Source of the DNA: Verrucomicrobiota bacterium
GTDB taxonomy: Bacteria > Verrucomicrobiota > Verrucomicrobiia > Limisphaerales > JACRJZ01
Reading direction: 5' to 3'
DNA: 11,275 nucleotides
Assembly: GCA_022711695.1 (NCBI GenBank)
Contig: JAKLEJ010000072.1
Span: 1 to 11,275, forward strand
A program made the translations under genes and the position numbers. The stretch's first letter is position 1. Each line of letters begins with the position of its first letter. The notes beneath the pieces were generated by a model. It saw nothing but the letters and a program-made list of their open reading frames with translations, was not told the DNA's origin and ran no database searches. Shown here one piece after another: positions 1 to 7,706 of the stretch.

Positions 1-1
1 C

Positions 2-382
2 GTCCACACCGACGCCCGCCTGGGCCGCATCTACCTGCCCCTGGAGGAGCTGCGCCGGTTTGGCGTCACCGAAAAGGAGATCCTGCAGGGTTCGTATTCC
101 GATCGTTACGCGGCCCTGGCCGCCTGTGTGGCCGAACGCGCCGCCCATTACTACTGTCTGGCCCGGGAATGTCTGCCCCCGGAGGACCGCCGGGCAATGG
201 TCGCCGCGGAACTGATGGGAACGGTTTATTGGGAGCTGCTGGCCAAACTGCGCGCCAAAGGGTTCGACGTCTTCGGGCCCACCCCGACCCGGCTGAGCAA
301 GGTCCGAAAGCTGATGCTGGTCGCACGCACCTGGTGGGGAAGCGCCTGGGGCCTGACCGTGCCGGCCTATGGAGTCTCCTAG
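2..382 (+). CDS. hpnD: Squalene/phytoene synthase family protein, HpnD-like (3' part only)
   Basis: This is the C-terminal ~126 residues of a trans-isoprenyl diphosphate synthase; the gene begins outside the window, so 2 is only the first in-frame base. Family members condense two C15 or C20 prenyl diphosphates head to head; HpnD makes presqualene diphosphate on the way to squalene and hopanoids. Visible signs are the block GRIYLPLEELRRFGVTEKEI near the left edge, typical after the second Asp-rich motif, then a helical tail with a Tyr-rich stretch (ERAAHYYCLARECLP) and a terminal region with LSKVRKL as in HpnD/HpnC/CrtB proteins. The stop (TAG 380-382) lies inside the next gene, which starts at 369, so the two are probably translationally coupled. 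The hpnK neighbour favours hopanoid rather than carotenoid synthesis, but HpnC or CrtB cannot be excluded because the catalytic DxxxD motifs are outside the window. Confidence 0.82.
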   Translation, partial: VHTDARLGRIYLPLEELRRFGVTEKEILQGSYSDRYAALAACVAERAAHYYCLARECLPPEDRRAMVAAELMGTVYWELLAKLRAKGFDVFGPTPTRLSKVRKLMLVARTWWGSAWGLTVPAYGVS

Positions 383-1280
383 CCGGGAACGGCCCGCAGC
401 CAGGGCGGACTCGGCGGCGGGCGCGCGCGAAACGACCGGCCGCGCCCTCCCCTCCTCGGGATCCGAACGCCGGTTGATTGTGAACGCCGACGATTTTGGC
501 CGGTCGGCCTCGATCAATGAAGCGGTGATTCGGGCGCACCGCGAAGGCATCCTGACCACCGCCAGCCTCATGGTCAACGAACCCGCCTGCGCTCAGGCCG
601 TCGCCCTGGCCCGCGCCAACCCCCGCCTGGGAGTCGGGCTGCATCTGACCTTGCTCTGCGGCCGGGCGGCCCTGGCGCCTCGCGAAATCCCGGGCCTGGC
701 GGACGAAGACGGCCGGTTCAGCGACGATCCGGTGGCCACGGGCATCCGGCTCTTTTTCAACCGACGGCTGCGCACCGGCCTGACTCGCGAGATCGCCGCC
801 CAATTCGAGCGATTTGCCGCCACGGGCCTGCCCCTGGACCATGTGAACGGCCATCTGCATCTGCATTTGCATCCGACGGTCTTCGGCATCCTGATGGCCC
901 TGGCGGACGAGTGGGGCATTCGCCATCTCCGCCTGACCTTCGATCCGCTCCGGCTGAACCTGCGGCTGGCCCGGGGGCAGTGGCTCTACCGGTTAAGCCA
1001 TTACTTGATCTATCGCTGGCTCTCGGCCTGGGCCCGGCCGGCGCTGGCGCGGCGGGGCATCCGGCACACCGCCCGCGTCTTCGGCCTGCTCCAAAATGCC
1101 CGCGTGGATGAGCCCTACGTTGCGGGACTGCTGGAAAACCTCCCCCCCGGCGACTCGGAGCTTTACTCCCATCCCTCGCTGGATGAGTTTAGGAGCGAGT
1201 TCGATGCGCTGGCGAGCCCCAGGGTCAAGACCCTGGCGGAGACGCGCGGCATCCGGCTGATCCGGTACCGGGATTTGTGA
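369..1280 (+). CDS. hpnK: Hopanoid biosynthesis-associated deacetylase HpnK (YdjC/ChbG family)
   Basis: A 303-residue carbohydrate deacetylase-like protein. Family knowledge: HpnK removes the acetyl group from N-acetylglucosaminyl-bacteriohopanetetrol to give the glucosamine-hopanoid, and YdjC/ChbG enzymes are metal-dependent N-deacetylases. The signature NADDFGRSASINEAV is visible with Asp41-Asp42, then GLHLTLLCG with His92, and HVNGHLHLHLHPT (residues 158-170) with His162 as the likely metal ligand in the His-rich strand. The C-terminal GDSELYSHPS motif is the usual 'PGxxELxxHP' block. ATG 369 is the only upstream ATG in frame and overlaps the stop of the preceding synthase by 14 bp. It adds about 35 low-complexity residues before RLIVNADDFG, where relatives normally start, so initiation at a nearer TTG (474) or GTG (480) is possible. 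The next gene begins 1 bp after the TGA. Confidence 0.9.
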   Translation: MESPSRERPAARADSAAGARETTGRALPSSGSERRLIVNADDFGRSASINEAVIRAHREGILTTASLMVNEPACAQAVALARANPRLGVGLHLTLLCGRAALAPREIPGLADEDGRFSDDPVATGIRLFFNRRLRTGLTREIAAQFERFAATGLPLDHVNGHLHLHLHPTVFGILMALADEWGIRHLRLTFDPLRLNLRLARGQWLYRLSHYLIYRWLSAWARPALARRGIRHTARVFGLLQNARVDEPYVAGLLENLPPGDSELYSHPSLDEFRSEFDALASPRVKTLAETRGIRLIRYRDL

Positions 1281-1281
1281 T

Positions 1282-1704
1282 ATGACAAAACTACTGACAA
1301 TTCTTCTGTTGGCGCTGGTGGTCGAGGCGGTGGGGGTGGTGTTCCTCAGCAAGGGGCTCAAGCAGATCGGCGAGGTGAAGTCCGTCACCGCCAGCGAGAT
1401 CGCCCGGGCGGTCCGCCGCGGCGCCGCCAACCCGCACATTCTGCTGGGAGTGGCTCTGGAGGCGGCCTTCTTCGCGGCGCTGCTCTACCTGCTGTCTCAG
1501 AAGGACGTCAGCCTCATCTGGCCGCTGACCTCGCTGGGCTTTGTGCTGACGGCTCTTTCAGCCCGGTTCTACCTGCACGAGCAGGTCTCCGGAGTGCGCT
1601 GGGCGGGCGTTGTTCTGATCGTTGTCGGGGCGGCCCTGGTCAGCTACAGCGAGCAGCTCAAACCCCAAGAGCCTCCGCCCGCGCAACAGACCCCGGCTCA
1701 GTAA
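1282..1704 (+). CDS. Small four-helix EamA/SMR-like membrane protein
   Basis: A 140-residue integral membrane protein of the drug/metabolite transporter superfamily, half the length of a standard ten-helix EamA protein. Four hydrophobic segments are visible at about residues 3-22, 50-71, 76-97 and 104-123. The third contains the characteristic SLIWPLTSLGFVLTALSARFYLHE, shaped like the 'P-hinge plus E' end of EamA repeats, and the fourth is GVVLIVVGAALVSY. The C-terminus is a Pro/Gln-rich cytoplasmic-looking tail (KPQEPPPAQQTPAQ). Proteins of this size work as dimers (EmrE drug exporters; ArnE/ArnF flipping aminoarabinose-undecaprenyl phosphate). Lying 1 bp after hpnK and 13 bp before the TolC-like gene, it is plausibly involved in moving a lipid or an amino-sugar lipid; that role is inference. 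It lacks the EmrE N-terminal signature Glu context, so a drug-pump function is not assumed. Confidence 0.85.
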   Translation: MTKLLTILLLALVVEAVGVVFLSKGLKQIGEVKSVTASEIARAVRRGAANPHILLGVALEAAFFAALLYLLSQKDVSLIWPLTSLGFVLTALSARFYLHEQVSGVRWAGVVLIVVGAALVSYSEQLKPQEPPPAQQTPAQ

Positions 1705-1717
1705 CCCCAGCCCCCGC

Positions 1718-3139
1718 GTGTTCGAAAGAGGCCTCCAACTTCCATTCGCTGCGCTGGGCCTGGGCTTCCTGGCGTTGCTGGCGGGATGCGCGCGTTTTCA
1801 GCCCGCGCCGCTCAGCCCCGAGCAGAGCGCGCGGGCTCTGGAATCGCGGACGCTGTCCGACCCGGGACTGAGACGGTTTCTTGAGACCAACGGCGCCGCG
1901 CCCGGCCAATGGCCGCTCACGGCCTGGGATTTCGAGCGCCTGACTCTGGCCGCCTTCCATTTTCATCCCAGTCTGGCGGTGGCCCGGGCTCAGTGGTCCG
2001 CCGCCCGGGCGGGCGAAATACGCGCCGGGACGCGTCCAAACCCCACGTTGAGCGCGGGGCCCCAGTACGCTCTCAATCCGGCCCAAGGGGTCACGCCATG
2101 GCTGGCCATGGTGGATTTTGACCTGCCGATCGAAACCGCGGGCAAGCGCGGTTACCGGATGGCGCAAGCGCGGCATCTGGCCGCGGCAGCCCGCCAGGGA
2201 ATCCTCACCGCCGCCTGGCAGGCGCGCGGCAACCTCCGCGCCGCCCTGCTCGATCGCGCCGCCGCCGCCCAGCGAGGGCGGCTCTTGCGCCGGCAGATCG
2301 AGCTGCAGGAACAGGCGCTCCAGCGGCTCACCCTCAAAATCGAAGCGGGCGCCCTGGCGGGCTCGGAGGCGCTGCCGCATCGGGTGCTTCTGCAGAGAGC
2401 GCGTCTGGAACTGGGCGCGGCCGCCCGCCAGGAGCTGGAGGCGCGGGCGCGAACCGCGGAGGCGCTGGGCCTGCCCCTGGCAGCGCTCGAACCGGTGGAA
2501 CTGCCCGAGTCGATGCCGGATTTGGCGCAGGCCGCGGACCGCTTGAGCGCGGGCGAGGCCCGGCGGCTCGCGCTCGAGAGCCGCGCGGATATTCGCGCGG
2601 CACTGGCCGAATACGAAGCCGCCAGTGCGGCGCTGCAGCTCGAGGTGGCCCGCCAATACCCGGATCTGAAGCTGGGGCCGGGCTACGAGTACGACCAGGG
2701 CGAAAACAAGATCGGGCTGATGTTGGGAGTGGAACTGCCGCTGTTCAACCGCAACGAGGGGGCCATCGCCGAGGCGCAGGCCCGGCGCGCCGAAATCGCG
2801 GCGCGGTTCGTCGCCTTGCAGGCCCGGGTGCTCGCCGCGATCGATCTTGCCCTGGCCAACTGCCGACTGGGCGGAGAACAGCTCAAGGAGGCCGAAGCCC
2901 TGGTCGCTTCCCAGCGCCGCCTGCGCGAGAGCGTTCAGCGGCAACTCGACGGCGGCACAGTCGAGCCGTCGGACCTGCTCAACGCCGAGATCGAGTGGAC
3001 CGCCGCCGAACTGGCTCGCCACGAGGCCGCAGCCCGGCGCGACAGAGCCCTGGCCGACCTCGAAGACGCGATTCAGCATCCGCTCTCGCTGCCGGTCGCG
3101 GCCCTGGAAGACCCGAAAGCGGAGCCCCCGTGGCCATAA
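1718..3139 (+). CDS. TolC/CusC-type outer-membrane efflux lipoprotein
   Basis: An outer-membrane channel of a tripartite RND pump. I choose GTG 1718 as start because it gives a textbook lipoprotein signal: a short n-region (FERGLQ), hydrophobic core, and lipobox LLAGC with lipidated Cys24; the 473-residue product fits the family. Longer readings from TTG 1622 would run over the preceding gene and put charged residues before the signal. Two OEP repeats are visible. The first has the strand PNPTLSAGPQY near residue 107 and FDLPIETAGKRGYRMAQA near 132. The second has PDLKLGPGYEYDQGENKIG near 314 and ELPLFNRNEGAIAEAQARR near 339. Each is followed by long Ala/Arg/Glu-rich alpha-barrel helices. No Shine-Dalgarno is evident. 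It starts 13 bp after the EamA-like gene and is followed 22 bp later by the adaptor, giving outer membrane, adaptor and pump in CzcCBA order. Confidence 0.9.
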   Translation: MFERGLQLPFAALGLGFLALLAGCARFQPAPLSPEQSARALESRTLSDPGLRRFLETNGAAPGQWPLTAWDFERLTLAAFHFHPSLAVARAQWSAARAGEIRAGTRPNPTLSAGPQYALNPAQGVTPWLAMVDFDLPIETAGKRGYRMAQARHLAAAARQGILTAAWQARGNLRAALLDRAAAAQRGRLLRRQIELQEQALQRLTLKIEAGALAGSEALPHRVLLQRARLELGAAARQELEARARTAEALGLPLAALEPVELPESMPDLAQAADRLSAGEARRLALESRADIRAALAEYEAASAALQLEVARQYPDLKLGPGYEYDQGENKIGLMLGVELPLFNRNEGAIAEAQARRAEIAARFVALQARVLAAIDLALANCRLGGEQLKEAEALVASQRRLRESVQRQLDGGTVEPSDLLNAEIEWTAAELARHEAAARRDRALADLEDAIQHPLSLPVAALEDPKAEPPWP

Positions 3140-3161
3140 AACGCTCATTCATGCGGAACCG

Positions 3162-4163
3162 ATGAAAAAGGCGCTCGTATTCGTGATCGTGTGCATCGGC
3201 CTCGGGGCCGGTCTGATCCTGGCCTTTCGCCAGATGAGCCAGGAACGGAAAACGGAGGCGGCCGGCGAAGCGCCGGTGCAATCCAGTTCGCAGATCGGGA
3301 CGACGGCGGAGGGCAACCCGGTGGTGACCCTGGACGCGGAAGCGCAGAAACGGCTCAGCCTTCGGATGGCGGCGCCGACGGCGGTCACCGTGGCTCCGGA
3401 GGCCCGGGCTTACGGCCGGGTGTTGGACCCGGCTCCGTTGATTGCCCAGGTGTTGGATCTGGCCGCGGCCCGAGCCGCCCTCGAAGCATCGAGCCGCGAA
3501 TGGCGGCGCTTGAAGAGCCTGGCGGAAACCCAGAACGCCTCGGCGCGCGCCGTGGAGGCCGCCGAGGCCGCCCTCACCCGCGACCGCATCTCCTGCGAAG
3601 GCGCGCAATTGAAGCTGGTGTCGGCCTGGGGCAGAAGCGTGGCCGAGCATCCGGACCTGCCGAGCGCGGCCAAGGCGCTGGCAAACGCCGAGACCGCCCT
3701 GGTGCGACTGGATTTGCCGGCAGGCGAAAGGATCGATGCGCCTCAAGGCGCCCGCCTCTCGACGCTGGCTGCGCCTGAAGACTTCATCGAAGCGGAATAC
3801 ATTGGGCCGGCGGTGGACGTCGATGCCCAGGCGCAAGGCGCCGGCTTCCTGTTTCTGGTCAAGTCCGTGGAAGGCCGTTTGCGGCCGGGCCAGGCCCTGA
3901 TTGGCCGCATCGAATTGGCTGGGCAGCCGGTGCAGGGTGTGTTGGTCCCGCCTGCGGCGATCGTGCGTGCGCTGGGTTCGACCTGGGTCTATGTGCAAAG
4001 CGGGCCGACCACGTTCGCGCGGCGCAAGGCGCCGCTGGAGCGTCCCATCACCGGCGGCTGGCTGGTGACTCTGGGGCTGACCGCGGGGGATCGCCTGGTG
4101 GTCTCGGGCGCGCAGATGCTGCTTTCCGAAGAACTGAAGTCCCGCATCCAGGTCATGGAATAA
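3162..4163 (+). CDS. RND efflux periplasmic adaptor (membrane fusion protein), short form
   Basis: A 333-residue adaptor that would bridge the inner-membrane pump and the TolC-like channel. Start ATG 3162 is chosen because it gives a clean N-terminal membrane anchor or signal (MKKALVFVIVCIGLGAGLILAF) and a weak GGAA just upstream; the reading frame stays open further upstream but only over the preceding gene. Order of parts: anchor 1-23, linker, first strand block around VTLDAEAQKRLSLRM (about 47-70), YGRVLDPAPL (about 83-93), an Ala/Glu-rich helical hairpin (about 97-150), then beta-barrel and membrane-proximal regions with GFLFLVKSVEGRLRPGQAL and VLVPPAAIVRALGSTWVYVQ, ending GDRLVVSGAQMLLSEELKS. 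I do not see the usual paired lipoyl half-motifs (G.V..l.V..G..V..Gq.L) flanking the hairpin, so this is a reduced adaptor subtype. CusB/CzcB proteins are usually about 380-520 residues. Confidence 0.86.
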   Translation: MKKALVFVIVCIGLGAGLILAFRQMSQERKTEAAGEAPVQSSSQIGTTAEGNPVVTLDAEAQKRLSLRMAAPTAVTVAPEARAYGRVLDPAPLIAQVLDLAAARAALEASSREWRRLKSLAETQNASARAVEAAEAALTRDRISCEGAQLKLVSAWGRSVAEHPDLPSAAKALANAETALVRLDLPAGERIDAPQGARLSTLAAPEDFIEAEYIGPAVDVDAQAQGAGFLFLVKSVEGRLRPGQALIGRIELAGQPVQGVLVPPAAIVRALGSTWVYVQSGPTTFARRKAPLERPITGGWLVTLGLTAGDRLVVSGAQMLLSEELKSRIQVME

Positions 4164-4185
4164 CCGACCTCCGCCCGCCCTGCTC

Positions 4186-7100
4186 ATGCTGAATCGGATC
4201 GTCCAGTTTTCGCTTCGGTTTCCCGCGGTGGTGGCGGCGTTGGCCGGCATCATCCTGGTCTATGGCGTCTATACGGCCCTGCATGCCCGGCTGGACGTCT
4301 TTCCTGAGTTCGCGCCGCCCATGGTGGTGATCCAGACCGAGGCCCCCGGCCTTTCGCCCGAGCAGGTCGAGGTTCTGGTCACCCGCCCGGTGGAGAACGC
4401 GGTCAACGGCGTGCCCAAACTGGTCAGCGTCCGCTCCCAGTCCATCCAGGGGCATTCGGCGGTGATCGCCATCTTTGCCGAGGACGCGGACGTTTTTCAG
4501 GCCCGCCAAATGGTAGGGGAGCGGCTGGCCGAAGTCGCCGAGCAACTGCCCCAGGGCGTGCGCTCGCCCAAGATGGGGCCCCTGACCTCCTCGACCAGCT
4601 TGACACTGGTGATGGGCTTGACCTCCAGCAACCGGACCGCTCTGGAATTGCGCACCTTCGCGGACTGGACTCTGAAACCGCGCCTGCTGGGCGTGCCGGG
4701 GGTGGCCAAGGTGGACGTTTTCGGCGGCGAGGTGCGGCAGATCCAGATCCAGGTGCAGCCCGACCGCCTGGTCGCGTTCGGCCTTTCGCTGGGAGACGTG
4801 CTGGCGGCGGCGCGCCATGTGACGGCGATCCACGGCGCGGGTTTCGTGGAGACGCCCAACCAACGCATCGTGGTGCGCGCCACCGGGCAGCCGGTCACGC
4901 CCGAGCAGATCGGCGAGGTGATCGTGGCCCACCGTGCCGGGCGCAGCGTGCGCCTCAGGGATGTGGCCCGGGTGGTCGAAGGCCCGGAGCCGAAATTTGG
5001 CGACGCGCTCATTCAAGGCAAGCCCGGCCTGGCGCTCTTGGCCTTCGCCCAGTTTGGGGCCAATACCATCGAGGTCACCGAAGCCCTCGAGCGGGCTCTT
5101 GACGAAATGAAAGGGGTGATCGCCGACGCGGGCATCGATCTGGATCGCGGCATCTTCCGACCGGCCACGTTCATCGAGCGGTCCCTGGACAACGTCAACG
5201 CCTCGCTGCTGTTGGGCGGGGCCCTGGTGGTGGCGGTGCTGTTCCTCTTCCTCGTGGATGTGCGCACGGCGCTCATCTCCTTTCTCTCCATCCCCCTGTC
5301 CCTTTTGTCCGCGGTCATCGTGCTCGATTACTTTGGAGTCTCGCTCAACACCATCACGCTCGGCGGGTTCGCCATCGCCATCGGGGTGGTGGTGGATGAC
5401 GCCATCATCGACGTGGAGAACATCCTGCGGCGGCTGCGCGAGAACCAGGCGGCCTCGGGAGCGGCGGCCGGCGCAAGCCCGTCCGCCCTCGCGCGAGTCA
5501 TTCTGCAAGCCTCGCTCGAGGTCCGCAGCGCGGTGGTCTACGCCACGTTCATCGTGGCGCTGGTGTTCGTGCCCGTGCTGACCATGAGCGGCGTGCAGGG
5601 GCGGCTCTTCGCCCCCCTGGCCACCGCCTTCATCCTCGCCACCCTGGCGTCCCTGCTGATGGCTCTGACGGTGACGCCGGCCCTGTGCTATCTCTTCCTC
5701 CGGCGGGTGGGGCCGCACGCCGAGCCGCGTCACGTGCTCTGGCTCAAGGCGGCGCATCGCGCCGGGCTGGGGCGGATTGCGCGGCGGCCCTGGGCCGTCA
5801 TGGGGGCGGCGTTGGTCTTGTGCGGCGGAGCCGCCGCCACCCTGCCCTTCTTCGGCGGCGAATTCCTGCCCGAATTCCGCGAGGGACACTACGTCATTCA
5901 CATGGTCGCCACGCCGGGCACCTCCCTGCAGGAATCGCTGCGAATCGGACGCGAAGTGTCGCTGGAACTGCTCAAGAACCCGCATGTGCGGTCCGTCGAG
6001 CAGCAGGCCGGCCGGGCGGAGAACGGGGAGGACACCTGGGGCACGCACATGAGCGAGCTGCACGTGGACCTGCGCCCGGTCGAGGGCGAGGCCGCCGAGG
6101 CCGTGGAACTGGAGATCCGCGCGACGCTGGCTGGCTTTCCGGGCCTGGTCTTTGCGGTGCACCCGTTCCTGGCCGAACGGATGGAGGAGACCATCTCCGG
6201 GGCCACCGCCGAGGTGGTGGTAAACCTGTTCGGCAACGATCTCGACGACCTCGACCGGGCCGGCGATCAGATCAGCCGCCTCATGGCCGGCCTGCGGGGC
6301 GCAGTGGACGTGCGTTCGGAGTCCCAACCCGGCGCCCCCGAGACGGTGTTCCGGCTTCGCCCGGACCGGCTGGCCCAATTCGGCTTCCGCCCCGACGAGG
6401 TCCTCGAAGCGGTTCAGAGCGGATTCCAGGGAACGACCGTGGCGGAAGTCTATGACGGCAACCGCGTCTTCGACGTGGTGGTGGCGCTCGATCCGGCGTT
6501 GCGCCGCGACCCGGAATCGATCGGGGCCATCCCGCTGCAAAACGCCCAGGGTGTCCGGCTGCCCCTGGGGCAGCTTGCCGAGATCTACCCCGCGGCGGGC
6601 CGGCACATGATCGTGCACGAAGGCGCCCGCCGCCGCCAGCAGGTGACCTGCAACGTCGAGGGACGCGATGTCGCGTCGTTCATGGCCGAGTTGAAGCGGA
6701 AGGTGCGGGAGGCAACGTCCCTGCCGACCGGAACCTACGCTTCCTTTGGCGGCTCGGCCGAGCTTCAGGGACAGGCCCGGCGCGAGCTGCTGGTTCATTC
6801 CGCGCTGGCCGGCGCCGGCATTGTGTTGTTGCTGGCCCTGGTGTTCGGCAGCGGGCGTCACCTGGCGCTGGTGCTGGCCAATCTGCCCTTTGCCCTGGTG
6901 GGCGGAGTGCTGGCGGTGTTCGCCACGGGCGGCCTTCTGTCGATCGGCACCCTGGTCGGTTTCGTGACGCTGTTTGGCATCACCATGCGCAACTCGATCA
7001 TGATGATTTCCCACTTCGAACACCTGGTGCGCGAGGAGGGAGCGGCCTGGAACCTGGAGACGGCCATCCGGGGCGCCAGCGAACGGCTGCTGCCTGTGCT

Positions 7101-7293
7101 CATGACGGCCCTGGTCACGGCGCTGGGCCTGTTGCCGCTGGCCCTGGGCTCGGGCGAAGCCGGGCGCGAGATCGAAGGCCCCATGGCCATCGTCATCCTG
7201 GGCGGCCTGGTCACCTCCACCCTCCTGAACCTGCTGGTCCTGCCCACCCTGGCTTTGCGCTTTGGACGCTTTCAACCGGCGGCAACGGCGTAG
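4186..7293 (+). CDS. CzcA/CusA-type RND efflux pump (inner-membrane permease)
   Basis: A full-length 1035-residue, proton-driven RND transporter with the standard plan: TM1 at about 8-30, first periplasmic porter loop (about 35-335), TM2-TM6 (about 336-495), second porter loop (about 540-860), and a C-terminal TM bundle to residue ~1030. Diagnostic sequences are HARLDVFPEFAPP after TM1, the TM4 proton-relay region VVVDDAIIDVEN with Asp404, Asp405 and Glu411, and EGHYVIHMVATPGTSLQE opening the second loop. This places it in the heavy-metal (HME) branch. Met622 in THMSELHVDLRP aligns by eye with one of the three copper-site methionines of CusA, but the segment equivalent to the second (RMEETISGA) shows Glu instead, so copper/silver specificity is not supported. 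It sits 22 bp after the adaptor. The substrate is unknown; a metal, drug or lipid are all open. Confidence 0.94.
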   Translation: MLNRIVQFSLRFPAVVAALAGIILVYGVYTALHARLDVFPEFAPPMVVIQTEAPGLSPEQVEVLVTRPVENAVNGVPKLVSVRSQSIQGHSAVIAIFAEDADVFQARQMVGERLAEVAEQLPQGVRSPKMGPLTSSTSLTLVMGLTSSNRTALELRTFADWTLKPRLLGVPGVAKVDVFGGEVRQIQIQVQPDRLVAFGLSLGDVLAAARHVTAIHGAGFVETPNQRIVVRATGQPVTPEQIGEVIVAHRAGRSVRLRDVARVVEGPEPKFGDALIQGKPGLALLAFAQFGANTIEVTEALERALDEMKGVIADAGIDLDRGIFRPATFIERSLDNVNASLLLGGALVVAVLFLFLVDVRTALISFLSIPLSLLSAVIVLDYFGVSLNTITLGGFAIAIGVVVDDAIIDVENILRRLRENQAASGAAAGASPSALARVILQASLEVRSAVVYATFIVALVFVPVLTMSGVQGRLFAPLATAFILATLASLLMALTVTPALCYLFLRRVGPHAEPRHVLWLKAAHRAGLGRIARRPWAVMGAALVLCGGAAATLPFFGGEFLPEFREGHYVIHMVATPGTSLQESLRIGREVSLELLKNPHVRSVEQQAGRAENGEDTWGTHMSELHVDLRPVEGEAAEAVELEIRATLAGFPGLVFAVHPFLAERMEETISGATAEVVVNLFGNDLDDLDRAGDQISRLMAGLRGAVDVRSESQPGAPETVFRLRPDRLAQFGFRPDEVLEAVQSGFQGTTVAEVYDGNRVFDVVVALDPALRRDPESIGAIPLQNAQGVRLPLGQLAEIYPAAGRHMIVHEGARRRQQVTCNVEGRDVASFMAELKRKVREATSLPTGTYASFGGSAELQGQARRELLVHSALAGAGIVLLLALVFGSGRHLALVLANLPFALVGGVLAVFATGGLLSIGTLVGFVTLFGITMRNSIMMISHFEHLVREEGAAWNLETAIRGASERLLPVLMTALVTALGLLPLALGSGEAGREIEGPMAIVILGGLVTSTLLNLLVLPTLALRFGRFQPAATA

Positions 7294-7295
7294 GC

Positions 7296-7706
7296 ATGCC
7301 CCCGACTCAAGCCAGGAAGGAGTCCAGCGGCACACGGTTTGACCTCTGGTCCCTGGAGTGCTGGAGACAACATCGCAACGGCCGGGAGATGCGTCGCACC
7401 CAGTTGCGGGAGACGGTCAATGCGCTCGATCTGGAGGCATCCGATCCGCCGCTCATCGTGGGCGGGGACTTCAACGCGGCGGGCGGTGACGCCATTTTTC
7501 GGCTCTTCAAGGGGCGGTTAAAGGACGCCTTCAAGGAAGCGGGCCTGGGCTGGGGCAACACGGCGATCAATGTCTGTCCCGTGGCCCGGCCGGACCAAGT
7601 CTGGGTCGGCCGGCGCGCTCGATCTCTGCGCTCCTGGGTGAAGGTGACCGAGCACTCGGACCACCGCATGGTGCTGTGCGATCTGGCCGTGCCGCTCAGT
7701 CGGTGA
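7296..7706 (+). pseudogene. C-terminal half of an endonuclease/exonuclease/phosphatase (EEP) domain protein, 5'-truncated
   Basis: The open frame encodes 136 residues matching only the second half of an EEP (DNase I/APE1-like) domain. Motifs retained: VGGDFNAA with Asp58 and Asn60, the RxDQVWV strand as RPDQVWVG with Asp100, and the terminal catalytic HSDHRMVLCDL with Asp122-His123. The first half, which carries the metal-binding Asn and Glu of the family and the opening strands of the beta-sandwich, is absent: homology begins at about residue 14 (RFDLWSLECWRQH) directly behind a short unmatched leader (MPPTQARKESSGT). The ATG lies 2 bp after the pump stop, so the fragment could still be translated, but without Asn/Glu it should not be a nuclease. 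The 3' end looks intact and overlaps the convergent NHL gene by 11 bp. Most likely a deletion remnant; a recently fused accessory protein is the alternative. Confidence 0.7.

Noticed and set aside
849..875. CATCTG-type tandem repeat inside hpnK
   Set aside because: It simply encodes the His-rich metal-binding strand (HLHLHLHP) and is too short and functional to be a satellite.
1658..3148. 496-codon open frame antisense to the TolC-like gene
   Set aside because: Same shadow pattern, no domain, while the plus strand encodes a clear lipoprotein channel.
4153..7335. 1060-codon open frame antisense to the RND pump gene
   Set aside because: Composition is Gln/His/Arg/Gly-rich with no recognisable domain, and it mirrors the length of the pump gene; this is the expected GC-rich antisense shadow.
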